A stretch of 49,540 nt of DNA from Promethearchaeati archaeon (GTDB taxonomy: Archaea; Asgardarchaeota; Heimdallarchaeia; JABLTI01). A program made the position numbers and the translations under genes. Below are positions 17,890 through 26,455 of the stretch, piece by piece. Under the pieces are notes generated by a model. That model ran no database searches. It was not told where the DNA came from and saw only the letters and a program-made list of their open reading frames with translations. Within the stretch, counting starts at the first letter, position 1; each line of letters opens with the position of its first letter. The DNA lies in contig JABLTI010000010.1 in the NCBI GenBank assembly GCA_013166835.1, forward strand, positions 1 through 49,540, in the 5' to 3' direction.

Positions 17890-18672
17890 TTATTTACGTC
17901 CTATACAGAATAAAATAGATGCTGGAGCAGATCCATATTTCAGTATATTTTGTTTAATAATTTCTTTTCTTTCCAATATCCTTTCAAACTCAGAAGATTC
18001 TTTTAATTGGACAATATCTTCTTCAATTTCCTTTATTGCAAAATTAATTAAATCTTCATTTAATGGATCTTCACATTGTTGATTATCTGAACAGAAAAAG
18101 CATTTAACATATCGTGATGATTCATATACTTTGAATTCTCGTAAATTTAATTCCTCAATTATTCCCATAATTGTCTTTTTAGTGTAAGTTTTTTGGTGAT
18201 AAATACCCAACACATTATCAATTTCAGCTCCTAAAGTATGTGAGTCAATGTCAGTTTTTTGAGCTTCAGTTTGATCCCCATCACAAAACATTTCTTGAAT
18301 AATGAAGTAGCCACCTGGTTTCAAAACTCGTTTCATTTCAGCTAAAACCTCATTCATGTTTTCTAAATGATGAAGAGAATTTGCTAAACTAACAAAATCG
18401 AATTTATTATCATCAAATTTTAATTTTTCAGCATTCATTAGATGAATCTTGATAGATTTTCCCGCAAGATTTTTCTTTGCTTTTTTTATTTCTTTTTTGT
18501 TTGAATCAATTCCAGTAAAAGACTCATAATCCTTTAATGCATCAATTAACATTGCAATGAAATCACCATCACCAGAAGCTACATCTAAAACATTGCCACC
18601 TGAAATGGTTTTCATTATTTTAGCAATTTCAACTGCTCCAGATTTTAATAGATTTGAAGGAACTACTCCCAT
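17890..18672 (-). CDS. Class I SAM-dependent methyltransferase (UbiE-like)
   Basis: The 260-residue protein shows motif I VLDVASGDGDF, GIDSN at strand 2, MNAEKLKFDDNKFDFV, the LANSLHHLENM segment and LKPGGYFIIQE, all typical of UbiE/COQ5-like enzymes. A later CFFCSDNQQC stretch adds three Cys that could bind a metal; this is not a usual feature. The substrate cannot be named from sequence. It is convergent with the MFS gene with only 9 nt between stops, and divergent from the ABC operon. Confidence 0.8.
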   Translation of the reverse strand: MGVVPSNLLKSGAVEIAKIMKTISGGNVLDVASGDGDFIAMLIDALKDYESFTGIDSNKKEIKKAKKNLAGKSIKIHLMNAEKLKFDDNKFDFVSLANSLHHLENMNEVLAEMKRVLKPGGYFIIQEMFCDGDQTEAQKTDIDSHTLGAEIDNVLGIYHQKTYTKKTIMGIIEELNLREFKVYESSRYVKCFFCSDNQQCEDPLNEDLINFAIKEIEEDIVQLKESSEFERILERKEIIKQNILKYGSAPASILFCIGRK

Positions 18673-18898
18673 CTTGAAACCTCATAGATCATTATCTAGA
18701 TATGAAATAAAAAACTTAATACAAATCTATTAAATTAATTTTGAAATTTAATTATTTTATTAAGCTATTGTCAAGATTTTGATGATGTTACTGAGAGAGA
18801 AAAAAATCAATAAGAATTACTACCTTTAAATAACTAGTTGTAAAAAGTATCATAGATGTTATTTTGATGTTTGAGTATTGTTGGGTGCTGAAACAGAG

Positions 18899-19852
18899 AT
18901 GTCCGATGTAGAGTTTGCAATTGTTATTGAGAATTTAGTGAAGAAATATGATGACTTGATTGCTGTTAATGATGTTTCTTTTAAAATTAAAATGGGAGAA
19001 ATTTTTGCTTTCTTAGGACCTAATGGTGCGGGGAAAACTACGACTGTAGAAATCCTAGAAGGGATAAGGAAGAAAACAAGTGGGAAAGCATATGTTCTTG
19101 GCAAAGATATTGATAAGCGGAAGGAAATGGATAGTCTTAGAAAAATAATTGGTACACTACCTCAAGAATTTAGCACTCATGATAATCTAACTGTGACAGA
19201 AAATCTGAAATTTTGGAGTCGAATGTATCCAAAAAATTTACCGATTGAACAGCTTATAGCTCTTGTAAAATTAGAAGATAAAGCAAAAACTAGATGTAAA
19301 AATCTCTCCGGGGGATTAAAAAGACGTTTGGGAATAGCAATTTCCTTAGTTAATGATCCTGTTCTGGTCTTTTTAGATGAACCAACCACAGGTCTTGATC
19401 CTCGCGCTAGACGAGAAACCTGGGAAGTTATTGAGGATTTAAAGAAGCAAGGTAAAACAGTCTTTCTTACGACCCATTATATGGAAGAAGCACATGTATT
19501 GGCTGATACTGTAGCAATCATACACAAAGGAAAGATTATGGATATTGGCACTCCAACACAATTAATAGATAGACATGGTGGAGAAAACAAAATTGTTGTT
19601 CGTTGTAATGATCAGGAGACTCGAGACAAAATCCATGATTTATTGTTTACTTATGGTCCATTAGAGAATGAAGATGGAGATATTGTAATTTCTGCTAAAA
19701 AAGGCATCTTATCAAAGGTTGTTGACCTTCTAGATGAAAACAAAGTGAATTATACTGATATAGTTACACAGAGACCAACTTTAGAAGATGTGTTTCTTAG
19801 CCTCACTGGTGAGGTTCTTGTTGTAGACGAAAAAATTAGTGAGAATGCCTAA
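18899..19852 (+). CDS. ABC transporter ATPase subunit (ABC-2 exporter type)
   Basis: All ATPase motifs are present: Walker A GPNGAGKTT, Q-loop LPQEF, signature LSGGLKRR, Walker B LVFLDEP, D-loop GLDPRA and switch His in TTHYMEE. The C-terminal region (after about residue 230) is of the drug or lipid exporter type. Start: ATG 18899 gives MSDVEF and is preferred; an in-frame TTG at 18878 is possible. It is followed after 12 nt by two ABC-2 permeases, so it probably energises a heterodimeric exporter of unknown substrate. Confidence 0.9.
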   Translation: MSDVEFAIVIENLVKKYDDLIAVNDVSFKIKMGEIFAFLGPNGAGKTTTVEILEGIRKKTSGKAYVLGKDIDKRKEMDSLRKIIGTLPQEFSTHDNLTVTENLKFWSRMYPKNLPIEQLIALVKLEDKAKTRCKNLSGGLKRRLGIAISLVNDPVLVFLDEPTTGLDPRARRETWEVIEDLKKQGKTVFLTTHYMEEAHVLADTVAIIHKGKIMDIGTPTQLIDRHGGENKIVVRCNDQETRDKIHDLLFTYGPLENEDGDIVISAKKGILSKVVDLLDENKVNYTDIVTQRPTLEDVFLSLTGEVLVVDEKISENA

Positions 19853-19864
19853 GGAGAATAAGAA

Positions 19865-21070
19865 ATGAGTGAAGAAACATTTGGTAAAAGAATTATTCTA
19901 AGCACTCGTCGAATATGGGGTATTCTATCAACTACGGCTATGGATTGGACAAGATCTGGCCCTGCACTCTTTTTCACTTTCATTTATCCGATTGTTATGA
20001 TTCTATTATTTGGATACATCTTCGGTGCTGGAACTGATGATAGTTTGTATGCTTTGAATTATCTAAATGATGATGTCTACCAAATTGGCGATCAAGTTTA
20101 TTCACACAATCCTGCGAGTGTATTACTTGAGAATCTGGGATTAGATAATGAGACGTTAGGCAATGCGCTTAATCTTAGACTGGTAGAAGCTGAGTTTAAC
20201 AGTACAACACTCCCATCAGAGTGGATGAAATCAAATGATATCCCATATTTATTCTTTATACCATCTGGTTGGTCTGCAGCAGTCAACGAATCAAAAATTA
20301 ATGCGACAGCACTTGCAGCTAACATTGAATACTATTATGATCCTTCCCATGTAAGCTCATTTGAAGTGCAAAGCATACTTGGAAATGTTCTTCAAGAAAT
20401 GAATTTGCAAGAATTTGGCATACCAACTATGCTAGGTGTGGAAGTAACAACAACTCCAGAAAGAGAAGGCTTGGATTACATTGATTTTTATGTACCTGGA
20501 ATCATAATGGTTACTATTTCAACCTCAGGAATGATGGGATTAGTAAGCATATCAACTTCTGAAAGGTTATCTGGTTATACGTTTAAGTTGGCAGCTTCCC
20601 CAATTAAAAAATGGGAATGGGCAACAGGTCACTTGTTATGGCAAGCAATAATGGGAATTATTGTAGCTATTCTAACAGTTCTAACAGGTTGGATTGCTTT
20701 TGACTTCAATATGAAAACAATTCATCCTCTGATGATCCCAATATTGATTTTTGGTTCAATGACTTTTGGTGGTATTGCTTTAATTATAGCTCGGTTTGTA
20801 AAACGACCAGAAGCAGCAATGGCAGCCACTATGTCATACGTCTTTCCACAGATGTTTCTTTCAGGAGCAATATTTCCATTAGAATCTTTACCAAAGTATA
20901 TGCAGATAATTGCACAGACATTCCCATTGTATTATATTAGTGAAGCTTTAAGATCAACAATGCTTGAGTCAACCTTCAATAACGTCTGGTTGCCTTTTGG
21001 AATAACAATTGCTATGGGCGTTGTTTTCTTTGTAGTTGGTTCTATCATTACAGTTTGGAGAAAAGATTGA
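19865..21070 (+). CDS. ABC-2 type permease, first of two
   Basis: The 401-residue protein has one helix at about 35-55, a long extracytoplasmic loop (about 56-200) and a cluster of five or six helices in the C-terminal half with the ABC-2 pattern (PIKKWEWATGHLLW, then LSGAIFPLESLPKYMQ). A GGAG site precedes the ATG. It lies 12 nt from both the ATPase and the second permease. Similar pairs export drugs, lipids or peptides; the substrate here is unknown. Confidence 0.87.
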   Translation: MSEETFGKRIILSTRRIWGILSTTAMDWTRSGPALFFTFIYPIVMILLFGYIFGAGTDDSLYALNYLNDDVYQIGDQVYSHNPASVLLENLGLDNETLGNALNLRLVEAEFNSTTLPSEWMKSNDIPYLFFIPSGWSAAVNESKINATALAANIEYYYDPSHVSSFEVQSILGNVLQEMNLQEFGIPTMLGVEVTTTPEREGLDYIDFYVPGIIMVTISTSGMMGLVSISTSERLSGYTFKLAASPIKKWEWATGHLLWQAIMGIIVAILTVLTGWIAFDFNMKTIHPLMIPILIFGSMTFGGIALIIARFVKRPEAAMAATMSYVFPQMFLSGAIFPLESLPKYMQIIAQTFPLYYISEALRSTMLESTFNNVWLPFGITIAMGVVFFVVGSIITVWRKD

Positions 21071-21082
21071 GGAGGAAGACTT

Positions 21083-22327
21083 ATGGAAGAACCAAAGAAA
21101 AAACCACGAAAACAAAATGCTATTGCTCTAGAAATACGCTTATCATTTCGACGAATAGGAGCATATATTTCAGCAGCTTTAAGAGATTTTAGCAGATCAC
21201 CTTTAACAATATTCTTTACAGTTGCTTACCCACTCATTCTAATTTTGTTATTTGGAGCGATTTTTGGTGATGAAGGTGTTGTGGGAGCATCCTACAATCT
21301 TTATCTTCAAAGCGGAACTGATGAGGGATTTCAAATTTCTCCAACTGAACATCTAAATTTTACAGATGATTTCACTAATATTATCCAAGAAATAAAGAGA
21401 AATGACAGTGAGCTTCTCTTTCAAGTTCACAATATTCCACTTAAGGATGAAAATAGCAATACGATTAACGCGGGTCAATATCTTGAAGAAGTTGAAGGAT
21501 ATATTGCGTTAGTTATTCCAAGTAATTTTACTCAAGAATTATTGTTTAATCCTCCTACTAATTTAACAATAATAATTGATGAAAACTCACAACAAGCCGG
21601 CATAGCTTATGAGATTCTTAGTAGTGTTGTCTATCATTTCAATTTAGGAATTGCAGGTTATAATGAAACTAAGATTGGCATGAGTATAACAGATATTTAT
21701 TTGGAAGAACAAATTGAATACTTCGAATTCTTGATACCTGGTGTAATTGGGATAGCTATAATGAATAATGGAATAATGGGTACAATTAATCGTTATTCAT
21801 ATTTTGAACGGAAAGGATTCTTTAGAAAATTATCAACATCACCCATGAAAAAGAGAGATGTTGTTATTGGCGAAGCAAGTTGGATTTTCATTCAAGGATT
21901 AATTTCAATTATAATTATCTTACTTGTCGGTTGGCTTGCTTTCAAAATTGCTGATCGGGATTTCAGGTGGATTATTGATATTCTAGATTGGAAGATACTT
22001 CCAATAACCTTGTCTGCAGTTTTGAATTTTACTGGTTTAGGAATGATTGGAGCCAGACTAACTAAAACTGCTGGTGCAGCATCTGCAGCTGGGAACTTCC
22101 TTTCAATTCCAATGATGTTTCTCAGTGGGGCATTTTTCGAAGTAGCTCATATACCAGTAATTAATGTTATATCCAAAATGCTACCTCTAACCTATATTGT
22201 AGATGCATTACGTGCTTCATTGATTACAAACAATATCAATTTAGCTTGGATTAATATCGGAATTAGCTTTGCATTTGGTATTGTAATCTTCATTATAGGC
22301 ATCTTTGTTACGAAATTAAAAGAATAA
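21083..22327 (+). CDS. ABC-2 type permease, second of two
   Basis: The 414-residue protein is built like its neighbour: a cytoplasmic N-terminus with Lys/Arg (EEPKKKPRKQ), one helix at about 45-65, a long external loop (about 66-215) and a C-terminal helix bundle containing LSGAFFEVAHIPVIN. GAGGAGG lies just before the ATG. Together with 19865-21070 it probably forms the heterodimeric membrane part of the exporter. Confidence 0.87.
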   Translation: MEEPKKKPRKQNAIALEIRLSFRRIGAYISAALRDFSRSPLTIFFTVAYPLILILLFGAIFGDEGVVGASYNLYLQSGTDEGFQISPTEHLNFTDDFTNIIQEIKRNDSELLFQVHNIPLKDENSNTINAGQYLEEVEGYIALVIPSNFTQELLFNPPTNLTIIIDENSQQAGIAYEILSSVVYHFNLGIAGYNETKIGMSITDIYLEEQIEYFEFLIPGVIGIAIMNNGIMGTINRYSYFERKGFFRKLSTSPMKKRDVVIGEASWIFIQGLISIIIILLVGWLAFKIADRDFRWIIDILDWKILPITLSAVLNFTGLGMIGARLTKTAGAASAAGNFLSIPMMFLSGAFFEVAHIPVINVISKMLPLTYIVDALRASLITNNINLAWINIGISFAFGIVIFIIGIFVTKLKE

Positions 22328-22540
22328 TTAATAATTCACGAATATTAGGTAATTATATTAATTATTTAATATTCATCTAATTTTTTAACAATTCATCTAA
22401 TAAGCTGGTAGTTTTCTCTAGATAAAAATCCCTTAGGATTCACGGTTTTTTTCAGCTAAACTTGCCTAAAGAACGCGACTTTTATATTACGAAAGTAAGA
22501 ACATATTGAAATCGATTTTTATCAATGGTGGTAGGAAAAA
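22328..22540. promoter_or_regulatory. Promoter region of the longin/GTPase/7TM operon with an 11-bp direct repeat
   Basis: ATTCATCTAAT occurs at 22371-22381 and again at 22391-22401, exactly 20 bp apart, that is two helical turns. A TATA-like TTTATATTA (22481-22489) lies about 55 nt before the ATG at 22541, and GGTGGTAGG precedes that ATG. A weak AATCC/GGATT hairpin followed by a T run (22427-22452) may end the ABC operon. Confidence 0.45.
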
Positions 22541-23035
22541 ATGAAGCCGGTAAGTTTATGCTTAGTTCAAATGGGTGACAAGGGTCTTGAGTTAGTCAAG
22601 GCACATCCCAATGTATTACCAAAACAAGTTCTCAATGAAATCACTTACAAATCGATGCCAATGGGCGCTAAACCAGGCGAGTTCTCTTCTGCAACAGTAG
22701 GCGACCTATATTACTCAAGTTATGTTTTCTCTTTACCAAGAGAAGACTCTCGAGATAATATTGCAGCCATAATTGCAGTTTTTAATAACATGAAATACAA
22801 CATCGAAGGAATTCGCAAAGTATTTTCATTCATCATTAAAGAACTCGACACTAATAAACTCTTGAAAACTGATATTGTTGAAGAAATTATGCCAAACCTG
22901 TACAAAGGATTCGATAGTGGGCATATTAAAATCAAAATCAGTTCAATTGCAACTATAGACATTGACTTTGCAGAAAAAGAAGAACCAGAAGAAAAAGATT
23001 GTACAAATGATCTTGAAGACGATCTTTGGCGATAA
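22541..23035 (+). CDS. Longin-like (possible roadblock/longin superfamily) partner of the GTPase
   Basis: The 164-residue protein starts with a short strand (PVSLCLVQMG), followed by two further strands (GDLYYSSYVFSLP and AAIIAVFNN) and a long helix pair (about 88-125). This order resembles the longin fold that Asgard archaea use with small GTPases. The C-terminus is acidic (EKEEPEEKDCTNDLEDD), perhaps a flexible tail. It is followed 18 nt later by an Arf/Rag-like GTPase. In eukaryotes, longin and roadblock proteins act as platforms or regulators of Rag and Arf GTPases, so a GTPase regulator or effector is likely. The fold is my reading of the pattern; a profile or structure search would decide. 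Confidence 0.55.
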   Translation: MKPVSLCLVQMGDKGLELVKAHPNVLPKQVLNEITYKSMPMGAKPGEFSSATVGDLYYSSYVFSLPREDSRDNIAAIIAVFNNMKYNIEGIRKVFSFIIKELDTNKLLKTDIVEEIMPNLYKGFDSGHIKIKISSIATIDIDFAEKEEPEEKDCTNDLEDDLWR

Positions 23036-23038
23036 CAC

Positions 23039-23044
23039 AGGAGA
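23039..23044 (+). promoter_or_regulatory. Ribosome binding site for the TTG start of the GTPase gene
   Basis: AGGAGA at 23039-23044 lies 9 nt before TTG 23054. The TTG start keeps the N-terminal MSFLRNLFRRRM segment, which may be an amphipathic helix as in Arf proteins. Confidence 0.55.
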
Positions 23045-23053
23045 ATAATTAAC

Positions 23054-23590
23054 TTGTCATTCCTAAGAAATCTATTTAGACGACGAATGAGAGAAATTGA
23101 CATTACTGTTTGTGGTCTAGCAAATGCAGGTAAAACGACAATTGTAAAGTATTTAGAAACTGGTAGATTCGTAGAGACACAACCAACTATGGGAATCAAT
23201 CGTGGAGAGACGATCCAATTCGAAAAACTTGAAATTAATATCTTTGATTTGGGTGGACAGGAAGATTTTCAGGTTTTATGGCCTGAAGTAAATGAGAAAT
23301 CGGATGGAGTTGTTTTTGTTGTAGATAAAAATGATATTATGAATTTTAACACTGCAAAAGAGACATTTCATAATATTATTGACACTCAAATTAACAAAGA
23401 TGTAGTGGTTCTAATACTATTACATAAATGCGATGTTCTGAACGGAATGGAACGAAATCGCTTCATCAAAGAATTTGGCTTATTAGAATTGCCTTACAAA
23501 TGGGCTTGTTATGAGACATCTGCTAAAACTGGCGAAAATATCTTCGAAAGTTTCAGATGGTTTTTTGAACAATTAAAGGAAGAGGTGTAA
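23054..23590 (+). CDS. Arf/Rag-like small GTPase
   Basis: The 178-residue protein has all G motifs: G1 GLANAGKTT (21-29), G2 Thr in QPTMGIN (T45), G3 FDLGGQED (65-71), G4 HKCD (124-127) and G5 ETSAK (154-158). G1-G3 follow Arf/Sar (GLxxAGKT, PTxGxN, DLGGQ), including Gln69. G4 has His in place of Asn, as in eukaryotic Rag/Gtr GTPases (HKxD). The first 12 residues (MSFLRNLFRRRM) could form a membrane-binding amphipathic helix. The gene lies between a longin-like gene and a seven-helix membrane protein, 4 nt from the latter. Likely a membrane-associated GTP switch. Confidence 0.9.
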   Translation: MSFLRNLFRRRMREIDITVCGLANAGKTTIVKYLETGRFVETQPTMGINRGETIQFEKLEINIFDLGGQEDFQVLWPEVNEKSDGVVFVVDKNDIMNFNTAKETFHNIIDTQINKDVVVLILLHKCDVLNGMERNRFIKEFGLLELPYKWACYETSAKTGENIFESFRWFFEQLKEEV

Positions 23591-23594
23591 AAAA

Positions 23595-24437
23595 ATGGTA
23601 GCACTAATACAACCCGGATTAACTTGGACCTATATAGTATTTTCATGGTTAACAACAGGTCTTACTATGGGACTTGTTATAGCATTATTCAATAACTTCT
23701 TACGTAAGAAAACAACTGGAACGCTAATTCTTTTTACAGCGTATTTCATCATAGGTGCAGCTGCAATTTTAGGTGCACTTGTTTATACATTACAAGCAGC
23801 TGATTTAAATGAGATTGTACCAAGATCATTGCAAACTATTACAACCTTAGCACCGCAAATAGGATTAGTTTTGATCTATATTTTTTCATGTAGACATATC
23901 TTAAAAGATAATGAAGTTGTTAAAGCACTAACCATTATGATCGTTTCATTCATCCTAGGCCTTGTTTTCAATATATACCTCTTTGGAATTCTTGAGATTA
24001 CAAGTCCTATAAATTCTGATTTCCTTTGGGCAATCTCAACAAATAATCCAACTGCAGATCTTGAAAACATCTCAGTAAGTATTTTAGCTGTCTTCTTAGT
24101 TGTAATACAAATTTACATAAATGCCCGAATTTTCATTAGAGCCTTTGTTTTATCAAGAAGAACTGACAAAGAAATCCGAAAAAGAGGTTTGCTTTTGATT
24201 GCCTGGGGTCTAGTTATATACTTACTAGGTGGATTAGTTATTTCATTAGAAATTGCTGTTCCTTGGGCGAATGCCGCGATTCCTTTAGTTTTCTGGATGC
24301 TCAGAAAAATAATGTTTCTTACATCATATGTACTCCTTTACCTTGGCTGGATTATGCCTGATTGGTTTAGACGGCGCATACGTGGTAAAACTTGGTTTGA
24401 AATGCGATACAAAGAAATTAGCAGATTTGTACAATAA
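23595..24437 (+). CDS. Seven-helix integral membrane protein linked to the GTPase
   Basis: The 280-residue protein has seven hydrophobic segments, at about residues 8-33, 38-65, 77-101, 106-133, 156-184, 199-227 and 230-260. A very short N-terminus and a basic C-terminal tail (RRRIRGKTWFEMRYKE) complete it. No known family motif is recognised; the helix count alone does not make it a GPCR homologue. Its GAGGTG ribosome site lies in the last codons of the GTPase gene, so translation is coupled. The context suggests a membrane anchor, receptor or regulator for the GTPase and its longin-like partner. A strong terminator follows. Confidence 0.75.
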   Translation: MVALIQPGLTWTYIVFSWLTTGLTMGLVIALFNNFLRKKTTGTLILFTAYFIIGAAAILGALVYTLQAADLNEIVPRSLQTITTLAPQIGLVLIYIFSCRHILKDNEVVKALTIMIVSFILGLVFNIYLFGILEITSPINSDFLWAISTNNPTADLENISVSILAVFLVVIQIYINARIFIRAFVLSRRTDKEIRKRGLLLIAWGLVIYLLGGLVISLEIAVPWANAAIPLVFWMLRKIMFLTSYVLLYLGWIMPDWFRRRIRGKTWFEMRYKEISRFVQ

Positions 24438-24445
24438 AAAATAGA

Positions 24446-24495
24446 ATTCTCAGTTCTTTTTTAATCTGAGAATCTCTAGAATTTTTTTTTCTTTT
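24446..24495 (+). terminator. Intrinsic terminator of the longin/GTPase/7TM operon
   Basis: ATTCTCAG (24446-24453) pairs with CTGAGAAT (24466-24473); ATTTTTTTTTCTTTT follows from 24481. Confidence 0.7.
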
Positions 24496-24731
24496 CTAAT
24501 AATCAAAATTTTTTCTTGTCTTGTACTCTGCATGTAAAAGTAATTAGCTTTTTATATTTTAATTTTCAACTTTGTTACGATGACTTTATATAGGAAATTG
24601 TCTGATACCTTTTCGCTCGGAAATTAACTCTTTTGAGCAGTTTTGAGTGTTGACCTAGAACTCGGTTTTTGAGTTTCAAGTATAAAAAATGAATTTGAAT
24701 TTAAGCAACCAGCAAACGGTTGTGAGATAAT

Positions 24732-24836
24732 ATGGTGATTGAAGTGAATAAACGAAAAGTCAATCTAAAATTTGAAGTAAAAAAAGTGCTTGAACGACCG
24801 GGAATGGAAATTCCATCAAGAATGAACTTAAAATAA
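24732..24836 (+). CDS. Possible basic micropeptide (34 aa)
   Basis: An ATG at 24732 opens a 34-codon frame for a Lys/Arg-rich, mostly charged peptide (MVIEVNKRKVNLKFEVKK...). A TATA-like TATAAAAAA lies at about 24681, and a CAACC/GGTTG hairpin just before the start might affect translation. There is no clear ribosome binding site. It stands in a 700-nt stretch without other genes and is followed by a second frame of the same length. It could be spurious. Confidence 0.3.
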   Translation: MVIEVNKRKVNLKFEVKKVLERPGMEIPSRMNLK

Positions 24837-24859
24837 GAAAATAAAACGGAGCTAATAAA

Positions 24860-24964
24860 ATGAATCAAAGAAAAAATTTAGTTAAAAAGAATATTCGCAG
24901 AGAGATTGAGAAAGCGCAAATAGAAGGTGCTCTAATCAATTATAGATTTAACATTAATAGATAA
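24860..24964 (+). CDS. Possible basic micropeptide (34 aa), second of a pair
   Basis: An ATG at 24860 with CGGAG 9 nt upstream (24847-24851) opens 34 codons for a basic peptide (MNQRKNLVKKNIRREIEKAQ...). The start half is rich in Lys and Arg and helix-prone. The identical length to the frame before it and the ribosome site favour a real pair, but neither has a recognised family. Confidence 0.35.
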   Translation: MNQRKNLVKKNIRREIEKAQIEGALINYRFNINR

Positions 24965-25138
24965 AACAGCTTTAAACAGCTCAAAACTTTGTTATGATTA
25001 ATGAAAAATTGATCATCAATCACCGCTGTAAATGCTTCGGCTCGAGTAAGAATGCTGATGGCTATTAAGGAATCATCAGAGATCAAGATATGGTGCCTGC
25101 TCTGCAGGTATCAAAACTTGATAATAAAAAAAAAGAGT
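24965..25138. other. Non-coding stretch able to form several stems
   Basis: CTGATG (25055-25060) can pair with CATCAG (25074-25079), CCTGC (25096-25100) with GCAGG (25104-25108), and ATCAAG (25082-25087) with CTTGAT (25117-25122). An alternative TATCAA/TTGATA stem (25109-25114/25118-25123) competes with the last pairing. This could be a structured RNA or only 3' flank; the strand is undecided. Confidence 0.3.
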
Positions 25139-25158
25139 GTTAATGGTTACCCATTAAC
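25126..25158 (-). terminator. Intrinsic terminator overlapping the HAAS-like gene's stop codon
   Basis: On the minus strand GTTAATGG pairs with CCATTAAC (plus coordinates 25139-25146 and 25151-25158, loop of 4), followed by TCTTTTTTTTTATT. The TAA stop (25154-25156) lies inside the stem. Confidence 0.75.
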
Positions 25159-26452
25159 GATAAACTTCTACTTCTCTTATTGGAAAGCCTTCAGCTTCTA
25201 ATCTTCCTATTCTAGTCAATTCAGATAGGATACTAATTGCATTTATAGCTACGGTGACATAGATGATTATTTGTAGTACGAGGAATGTTGTATCTTGAGT
25301 CCACCACCACCAATCAACATTGTTGACTAGCCAATTGATTAATTTCAATACTTCTTGATGGAATCCATCGTATTCAAAGATTGTTCGTATTAATGAAAGC
25401 CACAATGGGATGTAGGCTGCTTTTGGAAGAACGCTGAGAAACATTAAACCTTGCTGTAGTCGTAAGAGTCTACCAACTAATGCTTGTAGGAATCTGATTA
25501 TTCCTATTGCTAGTGAGATTCCACCAAGAATTACTAACCAATATCTTAGTGGTGAGGTACCCATGAAATCAAACAATGGTAGGAAAGGTAACACTACAAG
25601 AGCAGTTCCAAAAACCATTCCAGTAATGCCTTCAGACAAGTAATTTCGTCCTAAATCACGTTTGTATTTCACAACTCTTTCAGGTCTTGTTTGTCTTTCT
25701 TCTTTGATTACTCTTGGTTCTTTGATTATGATCGTTTCTTTAACAATCTGTGGTTTTTCAGTTTTTACTACAACCATGGGAGCAGCTATAGGTAATATTG
25801 TTTCAGTTGAAGTTGGTTCTGAGACGGTTTTAACCGCAGCATCTGGTTTTATTTGAGTTGCGTCTATTGTTTCCTTTGGTCTGGTTTCAAAAAACCTTCG
25901 GACTGTTGATGGTAATCTTGATGTAAATCGACTAAAGTCATCTGGGAGATATCCTTCCTTTGACAAGTAAACGAATTGTAAAGTAATGAGAATCAAAGCA
26001 ATTGCAAAACTAACTGCGATTCCTTGAAAGAAGCCACCAAAAACTTCTCGAGCGGTTGTAGCTCCAATAATACTAAATAACATACCTATAAAATTAAAAC
26101 CTACTAATACAGCACCTACAATAATTAGGATCTTAGTATATAATGGGAATAACTCTTCAGTAATGAAGTATTTTGGTTTTCCACGTCGTTTGTATTCACC
26201 TGCAATCTTGCCGGGTGAACCCATTTGTTCTATTACTAATTCTATTTGTTCTTCTGAAGGTTCTCCACCTTCGGCTAGTTCTGTTGCACGGTCCCAAATA
26301 TGAGTCTCTAATTCCTCTAAAATATCAGCAATATTATCTTTTTCATCTTTTAACCAAAACGGTAATTTCCTTTCAACTTCATCAAGAAAAGTCTTAATCA
26401 ATTCTTGGCGTCTATCAGAATCATTATCGTAATTGTTATTTTCGTTACTCAT
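25154..26452 (-). CDS. HAAS-domain membrane protein paired with PadR regulator
   Basis: The 432-residue protein begins with a helical region (about 12-95, LIKTFLDEVERKLPFW... EEQIELVIEQMGSPGKIAGEY) that matches the HAAS/DUF1700-type domain. In many prokaryotes this domain is encoded next to a PadR regulator. Two membrane helices follow (about 104-133 and 137-165), then a charged linker (about 166-270), then four further helices in the C-terminal third. Start codons are 4 nt apart from the PadR stop, so the two are co-translated. It may sense the membrane or cell envelope state; that is a family-based inference. A terminator overlaps the stop. Confidence 0.75.
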   Translation of the reverse strand: MSNENNNYDNDSDRRQELIKTFLDEVERKLPFWLKDEKDNIADILEELETHIWDRATELAEGGEPSEEQIELVIEQMGSPGKIAGEYKRRGKPKYFITEELFPLYTKILIIVGAVLVGFNFIGMLFSIIGATTAREVFGGFFQGIAVSFAIALILITLQFVYLSKEGYLPDDFSRFTSRLPSTVRRFFETRPKETIDATQIKPDAAVKTVSEPTSTETILPIAAPMVVVKTEKPQIVKETIIIKEPRVIKEERQTRPERVVKYKRDLGRNYLSEGITGMVFGTALVVLPFLPLFDFMGTSPLRYWLVILGGISLAIGIIRFLQALVGRLLRLQQGLMFLSVLPKAAYIPLWLSLIRTIFEYDGFHQEVLKLINWLVNNVDWWWWTQDTTFLVLQIIIYVTVAINAISILSELTRIGRLEAEGFPIREVEVYR

Positions 26453-26455
26453 TTT

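Noticed and set aside
23595-24437. Homology of the seven-helix protein to GPCRs or rhodopsins
   Set aside because: No retinal lysine motif, DRY, NPxxY or other family signature is visible; the number of helices alone is not evidence.
24965-25138. Possible tRNA, SRP RNA or known riboswitch
   Set aside because: I found no cloverleaf, T-loop motif, SRP helix-8 motif or known riboswitch core here, only local stems.
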